A stretch of 7,753 nucleotides of DNA from Verrucomicrobiota bacterium (GTDB lineage: Bacteria > Verrucomicrobiota > Verrucomicrobiia > Opitutales > Opitutaceae), in contig JAEXPL010000049.1 of NCBI GenBank assembly GCA_023446865.1, forward strand, positions 1 through 7,753, in the 5' to 3' direction. The notes beneath the pieces were generated by a model. That model saw nothing but the letters and a program-made list of their open reading frames with translations, was not told where the DNA came from and did no database searches. Made by a program: the position numbers and the translations under genes. Below, in pieces: positions 1 through 5,661 of this stretch (positions are counted from its first letter, which is position 1; every line of letters begins with the position of its first letter).

Positions 1-132
1 GGCCGCACTGTATCCGTGAGCCGAACATTCCGTGGGCGGCGACCGTTCGCGGTGGCGATTCGGACGAACGGGGTGGTGGTAGGGATGGCCGCGCTCGGGG
101 CTTGATGCATGGCGGGGGCTTTGCCACGGTCC

Positions 133-152
133 ACCGTCAACTGACAGACGGT
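133..152. other. Short perfect inverted repeat upstream of tRNA-Arg
   Basis: ACCGTC (133-138) and GACGGT (147-152) are exact reverse complements around an 8-base loop, 11 bases before the tRNA. There is no T run after it, so it is not a classical terminator. It may be the 3' end of an upstream transcript, a site near the tRNA promoter, or chance. No convincing -35/-10 pair is visible in 1-163. One forward frame is open from the left edge to a TGA at 103-105 and could be the tail of a gene, but its composition gives no support. Confidence 0.3.
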
Positions 153-163
153 CACCGACCTTC

Positions 164-239
164 GTCCCCATAGCTCAAGTGGATAGAGCGTCCGTTTCCT
201 AAACGGATGATCCGTGTTCGAGTCACGGTGGGGGCGCCA
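164..239 (+). tRNA. tRNA-Arg, anticodon CCU
   Basis: This is a complete cloverleaf that decodes AGG, a rare arginine codon in GC-rich genomes. The acceptor stem GTCCCCA (164-170) pairs with TGGGGGC (229-235), with one T-G wobble. The D stem is GCTC (173-176) with GAGC (186-189). The anticodon stem TCCGT (191-195) pairs with ACGGA (203-207) around the loop TTCCTAA, which puts anticodon CCT at 198-200. The T stem CCGTG (212-216) pairs with CACGG (224-228) around TTCGAGT. The discriminator base is G236 and CCA is encoded at 237-239. The variable loop is four bases, and all elements have standard lengths. It stands alone with no neighbouring tRNA. Its last bases, GGTGGGGGCGC (227-237), recur at 339-349. 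Confidence 0.97.
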
Positions 240-304
240 CCTCCGACGATCGCGGGTGGAGGATGGCGGACCGAGAACGGAAGGCGGTGCGCAGCGGTTT
301 TTTT
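240..304 (+). terminator. Possible tRNA terminator with T7 run
   Basis: A run of seven T (298-304) stands out in very GC-rich DNA 58 bases after the tRNA. A possible stem is CCTCC (240-244) with GGAGG (258-262), but it lies about 35 bases before the T run. The sequence directly before the T run offers only a weak ACCG/CGGT pairing (270-273 with 295-298). The T run supports intrinsic termination; the stem does not support it well. Confidence 0.25.
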
Positions 305-348
305 CGGGGGCGGAGGAGCGACCGGCGGGGCCGCGTGGGGTGGGGGCG

Positions 349-373
349 CTTGTTGGCGGATAACGCCAGCGGG
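349..373. other. Hairpin in the G-rich spacer
   Basis: GTTGGCG (352-358) pairs with CGCCAGC (364-370) around the five-base loop GATAA: seven base pairs with one G-U. Wobbles and a C-G pair extend the stem to 349-373. AATTT follows, so it could be a weak terminator on the plus strand or structure in the leader of the small gene that follows. It sits directly after the G-tract block 306-346. Confidence 0.35.
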
Positions 374-457
374 AATTTGCTCGTGCCGCGGGTTGCTTCC
401 GAGACGATCGGGGGTATGCCGGCCAAGAAACGTCCCTAGAAATCCTGCGGACGCCGG

Positions 458-688
458 GTGCGGGTCGATCTGGTGTTGCAGGCGTTGCCGGAGCCGTTGC
501 GCCACCGGCAGGCGATCAAATTGTGCAGCGATGCGCTGGAGAGATTCTCGCGCACAGAGTTGGCGGAGTTCCGGCAGGCGTTGCTCGACGACCCCAGCTA
601 CTGGCCTTTTCTCGCGGCAAAGACCCGGGCCGAGTTGATCGACATCGCGACTGGCCAGATCGCATTACTCGACGCCGGAGTGGGGTAG
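458..688 (+). CDS. Small hypothetical protein, 76 aa
   Basis: I do not recognise this protein. It reads as a soluble, mainly helical protein. A leucine/alanine-rich stretch at residues 5-45 contains an amphipathic segment (SDALERFSRTELAEFRQALL). A DDPSYWPF segment follows at 44-51, then a second helix around 54-72. There is no signal peptide or membrane segment. Most codons end in G or C, as in neighbouring real genes, which supports coding. The GTG start at 458 is the first start after an in-frame TAG at 437-439 and has no clear ribosome binding site. Upstream in the same frame, ATG at 416 begins M-P-A-K-K-R-P before that TAG. The gene may therefore have started at 416 and be interrupted, or the short frame may be a leader or chance. 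It is preceded by tRNA-Arg and followed by a 262-base spacer. Confidence 0.55.
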   Translation: MRVDLVLQALPEPLRHRQAIKLCSDALERFSRTELAEFRQALLDDPSYWPFLAAKTRAELIDIATGQIALLDAGVG

Positions 689-950
689 ATGTACCGCCTC
701 AGCTCATGCAGTTGCCGCAGATCCACGAGCGAACCTCCGGCCACCGTTGGTGCCCCGGCCGGCATGCTCTCCGCGTGGATCCGGTCTCCGACCGGGCATC
801 TCCGACTCCATTCGTTACTGCCGGCTCTCGGATTCCTGCGTCCAGTCGGAGGATGGACCTGCTCGGGGACTGCAGGCTCACGGCTGAGCGGTGCATCATC
901 TACGGCTTGCTAGGCGGTGGCGGCGCCGCGTACCGTCAACGGCTCCGAAC
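689..950. other. Spacer upstream of lysS with several hairpins
   Basis: No frame here looks coding. Three compact hairpins are visible. CCGGTC (781-786) pairs with GACCGG (790-795) around a three-base loop, and GAT/ATC extend it (778-780 with 798-800, two-base bulge). CCTGC (858-862) pairs with GCAGG (872-876). GCTCA (876-880) pairs with TGAGC (885-889) around CGGC; the last two share base 876, so they may be alternatives. No T run follows any of them. There is no recognisable T-box specifier or lysine riboswitch core. The region probably holds the lysS promoter, but I cannot place one. Confidence 0.4.
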
Positions 951-2426
951 ATGAGCGACACTCCCGCCGTCAACACCAACGATCTCTTCGCCGTCCGCCT
1001 GGCCAAACTCCAGGAAATGCGCGCCGCCGGTTTCGACCCGTTCCGCGCCAACGTCTCCCCGACGCACACCTCGGCCGAGGCGATCGCCGCCCATGTCGAC
1101 GGGCAGGACTACACGGTGCCGGTGACGGTGGCCGGACGCATCACGGTCTTCCGCGACGGCGGCAAGAGCTGCTTCATCAAGATCCTCGACCGAGCCGGCA
1201 CGGTGCAGCTCTTCGTGAAGAAGGACCAGGTGGGCGAGGAAGCCTACGTGGCGTTCAAGAAGCTCGACCTCGGCGACATCATCGGCGCCACGGGCACGAT
1301 GTTCCGCACCAAGAGCGGCGAAGTCACGGTGCGCGTCGACAAGTACACGCTGGTCTCGAAGGCGCTGCGTCCGCTGCCGGAGAAGTGGCACGGTCTCGCC
1401 GACCCGGAGCAGGTGTACCGGCAACGCTATCTCGATCTCATCGTCAACCAGGAGTCGCGGCAGCGCCTGATGCTGCGCGCGCGGCTCGTTTCCGCGGTGC
1501 GCCAGTTCTTCGCCGGCCGCGGGTTCCTGGAAGTGGAGACGCCGATCCTCCAGAACGTCGCCGGCGGCGCGGCGGCCCGGCCGTTCGTGACGCACCACAA
1601 CGCGCTCGGCTGCGACTTCTTCCTGCGCATCGCGCTCGAGCTCTACCTCAAGCGACTGCTCGTGGGCGGCTTCGAGCGCGTGTTCGAGATCGGCCGCAAC
1701 TTCCGCAACGAGGGCATCTCGCGTCGCCACAATCCCGAGTTCACCATGCTCGAGATCTACCAGGCCTACAGCGACTACCGCGGGATGATGACGCTCGTGC
1801 GCGACCTCATCCAGACGCTCTGCCGCGATGTGCTCGGCAAGATGGAGATCCCCCACGCTGCCACCGGCGAGGCGATCAAGTTCGACGGCGAATGGCGCGA
1901 GGCGAAGTACAAGGACCTCATCATCGCCGAGACCGGCGACGCGCAGTGGTTCTCCCGCACCAAGGAGGAGAAGACCGCCAAGGCCCGCGAGATGGGCCTG
2001 GAGATCCACCCGGGCTGGGAGGATTTCGAGGTGACCAACGAGGTCTTCGGCAAGCGCATCGAGCCGAAGCTGATCCAGCCGACGTTCGTCACGCATCTGC
2101 CGAAGGAGCTCTGCCCGCTCGCCAAGATCACCGCCGACGATCCGACGACGATCGACGTCTTCGAGCTGTGCATCGGCGGCATGGAGGTCGCCCCGGCCTA
2201 TTCCGAGCAGAACGACCCGCTCGTGCAGCGCCAGATGTTCGAGGCGCAGGTGGGCGAGGACATCCAGAAGATGGACTCCGACTTCCTCACCGCGCTCGAG
2301 CACGGCATGCCGCCGGCCGGCGGCATGGGCATCGGCATCGACCGCCTGTGCATCCTGCTCACCGGCGCGGAGAGCATCCGCGACGTGATCCTCTTCCCGC
2401 AGCTGCGCCCGACGATGTCGGCCTAA
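951..2426 (+). CDS. lysS: Lysyl-tRNA synthetase, class II (LysS)
   Basis: Cytoplasmic enzyme that activates lysine with ATP and charges tRNA-Lys. At 491 residues it has the usual length. An N-terminal OB-fold anticodon-binding domain (about 55-140, VTVAGRITVFRDGGKSCF) precedes the class II catalytic core. Motif 1 is FLEVETPILQ (192-201), followed by GGAAARPFVTHHNAL (205-219). Motif 2 is FEIGRNFRNEGISRRHNPEF (245-264). Motif 3 is GGMGIGIDRL (457-466). E230, E268 and Y270 match lysine-pocket residues of the E. coli enzyme. The segment normally close to GRExANxFSELND reads GMEVAPAYSEQND (410-422), so the usual Asn is Pro415. The ATG at 951 is chosen because the family begins near MSDTPAVNTNDLFAVRLAKL and the 20 codons upstream are Arg-rich and unlike it. 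No Shine-Dalgarno is seen. The stop codon is also the edge of a palindromic element, and the Lol permease gene follows. Confidence 0.97.
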   Translation: MSDTPAVNTNDLFAVRLAKLQEMRAAGFDPFRANVSPTHTSAEAIAAHVDGQDYTVPVTVAGRITVFRDGGKSCFIKILDRAGTVQLFVKKDQVGEEAYVAFKKLDLGDIIGATGTMFRTKSGEVTVRVDKYTLVSKALRPLPEKWHGLADPEQVYRQRYLDLIVNQESRQRLMLRARLVSAVRQFFAGRGFLEVETPILQNVAGGAAARPFVTHHNALGCDFFLRIALELYLKRLLVGGFERVFEIGRNFRNEGISRRHNPEFTMLEIYQAYSDYRGMMTLVRDLIQTLCRDVLGKMEIPHAATGEAIKFDGEWREAKYKDLIIAETGDAQWFSRTKEEKTAKAREMGLEIHPGWEDFEVTNEVFGKRIEPKLIQPTFVTHLPKELCPLAKITADDPTTIDVFELCIGGMEVAPAYSEQNDPLVQRQMFEAQVGEDIQKMDSDFLTALEHGMPPAGGMGIGIDRLCILLTGAESIRDVILFPQLRPTMSA

Positions 2427-2515
2427 CGCAGAATGAAGAAGGCAGAATGCAGAAGTGTCGGAGCGAAGCGCGGACGGTTGTGCTCCCGCCCGTTCTGCAT
2501 TCAGCAATCTGCGTT
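2425..2515. repeat. Palindromic intergenic element after lysS
   Basis: This two-step inverted repeat begins inside the lysS TAA. The outer arms AACGCAGA (2425-2432) and TCTGCGTT (2508-2515) pair perfectly over 8 bases. The inner arms GCAGAATGCAGAA (2442-2454) and TTCTGCATTCAGC (2493-2505) pair at 12 of 13 positions. The arms are separated by 9 unpaired bases on the left and 2 on the right. The left arm repeats the word GCAGAATG. The central part can pair further (GGAGC/GCTCC). It probably folds in the transcript between lysS and lolC and could attenuate or protect mRNA. There is no T run, so it is not a standard terminator. Its style matches the element at 3783-3913. Confidence 0.8.
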
Positions 2516-2549
2516 CTCACTTAGGCGCCAGAGTCCCTGACTCCGACCC

Positions 2550-3779
2550 ATGCATTGGCCGCTCTATCTTGCGCTGAAGCAGCTCTTCCCGACGGGGCGG
2601 CGCGTGCCGTTCTTCACGGTGATCTCGCTGCTCGGCGTGGCGCTGGGGGTGACGGTCCTGATCGTCACGCTCGGCGTGATGGGCGGCTTCCAACAACAGA
2701 TCCGGCGCATGATCGTCGACACCGGCGGTGACGTGCAGATCACGTCTTCGCAGCCGATGACCGACTCCGCCGCGGTGCTCGCGCTGGCGCGCCAGGTCCC
2801 CGGTGTGATCGGCGCCACGCCGCATGCCGAGGGCGTGGTGATGGTCCTCACCGGCAACAAGCCCGCCTTTCCCGCCATTCAGGGAGTGGATCTCGCGCAT
2901 GTCCAGGAAGTGGTGCCACTCGACCGCTATCTCCAGCTCGGCAGCCTCGAGGACCTTGACGACGATTCGGTGATCCTCAGCCGCCCGCTGGCGCAATCGC
3001 TCGGAGCCGGGGTGGGCAGCCGGATCGAGCTCTACACGCCGCTGCTCCTCGAGAAGATGCGCCATGACGAGGTGTTGCTCCCGCGGGAGTTCCGCGTCGT
3101 GGGGCTCTTCGAGATCGGCCACGCGCAGCTCGATAGCAGCCTCGTCATCTGCACGCTGCGCGCGATGCAGGACCTCTACGGCCTCGGTGGCGCGGTGCAC
3201 GGCGTGAGCCTGCGGTTGGCCGAGGGCACGGACCCCGACGCTGTCGCCGCGGAGCTCAACCGACGCCTCGGCTTGGGTCGGAGGGCGCTGGCGTGGATGG
3301 ATACCAACCGCGACTTTCTCTTCGTGCTTCAGCTTGAGAAGAACCTGTTGTTCTTCCTGCTGCTCTTCATCGTCGTGGTCGCCGGGTTCTCCGTGGCGAG
3401 CTCGCTGCTCATCTCCGTGGTGCGAAAAACGCGCGAGATCGGCCTGCTCGCTGCGCTCGGCGGCGATGCCCGGGCGGTGGCGGCCTGCTACTGCTACCAA
3501 GGCCTCTTCATCGGCGTGGTGGGGACGGGACTGGGAACTGCGTTCGGCCTGCTCGCGCTCTGGCTACGCAACGACGCGGTACACGCGTTCACTCGGCTCA
3601 CCCAGAGTCAGGCTGCGCTGGAGCGATTCTACATGTTCGCCGAGGTGCCGGCGCACCTCTCCATCACCGACCTGCTGACCATCGTCGTGAGCTCGATCCT
3701 GATCGCCTTGGTTGCCGCCGTACTGCCCGCCTGGCGTGCCGCGCGTCTGAAACCCTCGGAGGCCCTGCGCAGTGAGTGA
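2550..3779 (+). CDS. lolC: Lipoprotein-releasing ABC transporter permease (LolC/LolE/LolF type)
   Basis: Inner-membrane subunit of the Lol machine that extracts acylated lipoproteins and passes them to a periplasmic carrier for the outer membrane. The 409-residue length is typical. The layout is that of the MacB/FtsX-like permeases. There is a short cytoplasmic N-terminus, then TM1 at about 21-45 (FFTVISLLGVALGVTVLIVTL). A large periplasmic domain spans about 46-262. TM2 (265-290), TM3 (316-340) and TM4 (372-394) follow. The cytoplasmic segment VRKTREIGLLAALGG (291-305) is the expected coupling helix toward the ATPase. The C-terminus PAWRAARLKPSEALRSE is characteristic. ATG 2550 places TM1 where the family has it; no Shine-Dalgarno is seen. 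The stop TGA overlaps a possible GTG start of lolD. Only one permease gene is present, so it may act as a homodimer (LolF-like), or a partner lies elsewhere. Confidence 0.92.
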   Translation: MHWPLYLALKQLFPTGRRVPFFTVISLLGVALGVTVLIVTLGVMGGFQQQIRRMIVDTGGDVQITSSQPMTDSAAVLALARQVPGVIGATPHAEGVVMVLTGNKPAFPAIQGVDLAHVQEVVPLDRYLQLGSLEDLDDDSVILSRPLAQSLGAGVGSRIELYTPLLLEKMRHDEVLLPREFRVVGLFEIGHAQLDSSLVICTLRAMQDLYGLGGAVHGVSLRLAEGTDPDAVAAELNRRLGLGRRALAWMDTNRDFLFVLQLEKNLLFFLLLFIVVVAGFSVASSLLISVVRKTREIGLLAALGGDARAVAACYCYQGLFIGVVGTGLGTAFGLLALWLRNDAVHAFTRLTQSQAALERFYMFAEVPAHLSITDLLTIVVSSILIALVAAVLPAWRAARLKPSEALRSE

Positions 3780-4588
3780 ACGGAAACGCGCAACGTGAAA
3801 CTCGAAACGTGGAACGAATGATGAACGAATCTCGCCAGTCCGAGGAGAGGAGGCCCGATGGGAGGCCCGCGGCCGGTACTGTTCCAGGTTCCGAGTTCGC
3901 CGTTCCGAGTTCCGCCCCCATCCTTTCCGCGACCGGCCTACGGATGACCTACCCGAGCGGCGACGGACGCATCACGGTGCTCGACGGCGTGGGCTGCGAG
4001 GTGCGCGCGGGAACAAGTCTGAGCATTCGCGGCGAATCCGGCTGCGGCAAGACGACGCTCCTCAACCTGCTCGCCGGTCTCGAGATTCCGGACTCCGGTG
4101 AGATTCGTTGGGCGGGCGAACCGATCGGCCCGCTCGCACGCGGCGAACTCGCGCGACGACGCGCGACGTTCATCGGGATGGTCTTCCAGTCGTTCTACCT
4201 GATTCCCGAGCTCGATGCCCTCGCCAACGTGCTCATGGCCGCGCGCATCGTCGGCCGTGTGGGGCCGGCAGAGCGCAAGCGCGCCGCGGACCTCCTGGCG
4301 CGGGTCGGCTTGGTCGAGCGCGCGCACCATGTGCCGGCGCATCTCTCCGGCGGCGAACGCCAGCGTGTGGCAGTGGCGCGGGCATTGATGAACAAGCCGC
4401 GCGTGGTCCTCGCGGACGAGCCTACCGGCAACCTCGACGAGGCGACGGGCGAGGGCGTAATGGGCGTGTTGCTCGAAGTCTGCTCCGAGGAGCAGGCAAG
4501 CCTGGTGGTCGTGACGCATAACGCCGTGCACGCGGCCCGCACGGCCGAGCAGGCCTACCTCTCGCGGCAGCACCTGCGCTTGTCCTGA
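3776..4588 (+). CDS. lolD: Lipoprotein-releasing ABC transporter ATPase (LolD)
   Basis: Cytoplasmic ATPase that powers the Lol permease encoded just upstream. All ABC signatures are present, numbered from GTG 3776: an A-loop tyrosine (Y59), Walker A GESGCGKT (86-93), Q-loop FQSF (Q138), signature LSGGERQ (190-196), Walker B VVLADE (210-215) with catalytic E215, and H-loop H248 in VVVTHN. The domain proper begins near residue 48 (PILSATGL), as LolD proteins normally do. The roughly 47 residues before it are unlike the family and are encoded by a palindromic repeat (3783-3913). Start choices are GTG 3776, which overlaps the lolC stop, or ATG 3818/3821. No ATG, GTG or TTG lies in frame between the repeat and M57, which would lose the first beta strand. 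I favour 3818 or 3821, giving about 255 residues, but list the longest frame. Confidence 0.93.
   Translation: MNGNAQRETRNVERMMNESRQSEERRPDGRPAAGTVPGSEFAVPSSAPILSATGLRMTYPSGDGRITVLDGVGCEVRAGTSLSIRGESGCGKTTLLNLLAGLEIPDSGEIRWAGEPIGPLARGELARRRATFIGMVFQSFYLIPELDALANVLMAARIVGRVGPAERKRAADLLARVGLVERAHHVPAHLSGGERQRVAVARALMNKPRVVLADEPTGNLDEATGEGVMGVLLEVCSEEQASLVVVTHNAVHAARTAEQAYLSRQHLRLS
3783..3913. repeat. Palindromic element between lolC and lolD, read into LolD
   Basis: The arms 3783-3815 and 3881-3913 pair at about 25 of 33 positions. The inner 17 bases (3799-3815 with GTTCCAGGTTCCGAGTT at 3881-3897) pair at 15. Each arm has an internal repeat of about 14 bases: AACGTG at 3792 and 3806 on the left, and GTTCCGAGTT at 3888 and 3902 on the right. 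It begins four bases after the lolC stop. The 65-base loop contains the ATGATG at 3818-3823 that could start LolD. The right arm is translated as TVPGSEFAVPSS in the LolD frame. The GGA that could serve as a ribosome binding site (3811-3813) lies in the left arm, so folding might mask it. Confidence 0.8.
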
Positions 4589-4614
4589 GCGCACCGCCCG
4601 GCACCTTTCTGGCC

Positions 4615-5646
4615 ATGGCCAACGCGACTCTTCGAATCGGCATCGTCGGCGCCGGGGCGAACACCCGGGCGAAGCATCTCCCCCTGCTGCAGAAGATCCC
4701 CGGGGTGAAGATCGTGATGGTGGCCAACCGGTCGGCGGCGTCGACGCAGGCGGTGGCGAAGGAGTTCGGCATCCCCGGCGTGGCGCGGCACTGGCGTGAG
4801 GTGGTGGCGGCGCCGGATGTCGACGCGGTAGTGATCGGCACGTGGCCGTACCTCCACGCGGAGGCGACGTGCGCGGCGCTCGCGAACGGGAAACACGTGC
4901 TGACCGAGGCGCGGATGGCGGCCCACCTGGTGCAGGCGGAGACGATGGCCGCGGCCGCGAGAGCGCGGCCCCACCTCGTGGCCCAGATCGTGCCGGCACC
5001 GATGTCGTTGGATTTCGATACCGCGATCGCGGAGCGCCTGCCGCTGCTCGGGGCGCTGCGCGAAGTCTGCGTGACGCACACCGGCGGGCAGTTCGCGGAC
5101 ACCGAGGCACCGCTGGGCTGGCGGCAGGAGTTCGCGCTGAGCGGCGTGAACACACTGATGCTCGGCATCAACTACGAGATGGTGCTGCGCTGGCTGGGCG
5201 AGGATCCCACCTGGGTGCAGGCCGATGCCGCGGTGTTTACGAAGCGGCGGCGACGCGCCGAAGGCGGAGAGGGCGACGTGGAGATCCCGGAAAGCGTGAG
5301 CGTGCTCGGCCGGTACACGGGCGGAGCGCGGCTCGTCATGCATTTCAGCGGGGTGGAACTCGGGCAACCGCGGCACGAGATCCGACTCAACGGCGAACGC
5401 GGCGCGCTGCGCCTCGATCTCGCGGCGCAGAAGCTCTGGCACACGCCGCTCGGCGGTACGGAGGTCGCGGTCGAGCCCGCCGTCGACCAGCGACGCGGGT
5501 GGCGCGTGGAGGAGGATTTCGTTGCAAGCATCCGCGACGGCGCGCCGGTGCGACTCACGGATTTCGCAACGGGCGTGCGCTACATGCGGCTGACCGACGC
5601 TGTCTGGCGTTCGTGGAGCGACGGCGGCGTACGCATCGCACTCTGA
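4615..5646 (+). CDS. Gfo/Idh/MocA-family oxidoreductase-like protein
   Basis: Members of this family use NAD(P) to oxidise or reduce sugars and related compounds, usually in the cytoplasm. This 343-residue protein has the standard length and two-domain plan. The N-terminal Rossmann fold opens with LRIGIVGAGANTRAKH (6-21, GxGxxx type). The family-typical DVDAVVIGTWPYLHAEATCA (68-87) and GKHVLTEARMA (92-102) follow. The second half (about 125-343) is the alpha/beta substrate domain. The usual E-K-P motif, whose Lys normally assists catalysis, reads E-A-R (98-100). The usual histidine near DxGxH reads LGINYE (183-188). It may therefore be a diverged enzyme or a non-catalytic relative; the substrate cannot be told. 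ATG 4615 lies 26 bases after lolD, with no Shine-Dalgarno but in the same cluster. No signal peptide is seen. Confidence 0.85.
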   Translation: MANATLRIGIVGAGANTRAKHLPLLQKIPGVKIVMVANRSAASTQAVAKEFGIPGVARHWREVVAAPDVDAVVIGTWPYLHAEATCAALANGKHVLTEARMAAHLVQAETMAAAARARPHLVAQIVPAPMSLDFDTAIAERLPLLGALREVCVTHTGGQFADTEAPLGWRQEFALSGVNTLMLGINYEMVLRWLGEDPTWVQADAAVFTKRRRRAEGGEGDVEIPESVSVLGRYTGGARLVMHFSGVELGQPRHEIRLNGERGALRLDLAAQKLWHTPLGGTEVAVEPAVDQRRGWRVEEDFVASIRDGAPVRLTDFATGVRYMRLTDAVWRSWSDGGVRIAL

Positions 5647-5661
5647 ACGGGCCCCCCGACC

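Noticed and set aside
152..638. Several open frames across the tRNA and the G-rich spacer
   Set aside because: They cross the tRNA gene and translate G-rich DNA into Pro/Arg/Gly-rich low-complexity sequence.
932..940. ACCGTCAAC, also present at 133-141
   Set aside because: The nine-base word occurs before both the tRNA and lysS, but it is short, its positions relative to the genes differ, and related words occur inside coding regions, so a shared operator is not supported.
689..950. A T-box or lysine riboswitch ahead of lysS
   Set aside because: The hairpins lack the conserved T-box antiterminator sequence and the lysine aptamer core, and no terminator with a T run is present.
936..2507. 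A 523-codon open frame antisense to lysS
   Set aside because: It mirrors lysS exactly, has a low-information Glu/Ala/Arg/His/Leu-rich composition and no recognisable domain. Long antisense frames are expected opposite GC-rich genes.
917..2524. A 535-codon plus-strand frame overlapping lysS
   Set aside because: It is an alternative frame of lysS, dominated by Arg, Pro, Ala and His, with no family features.
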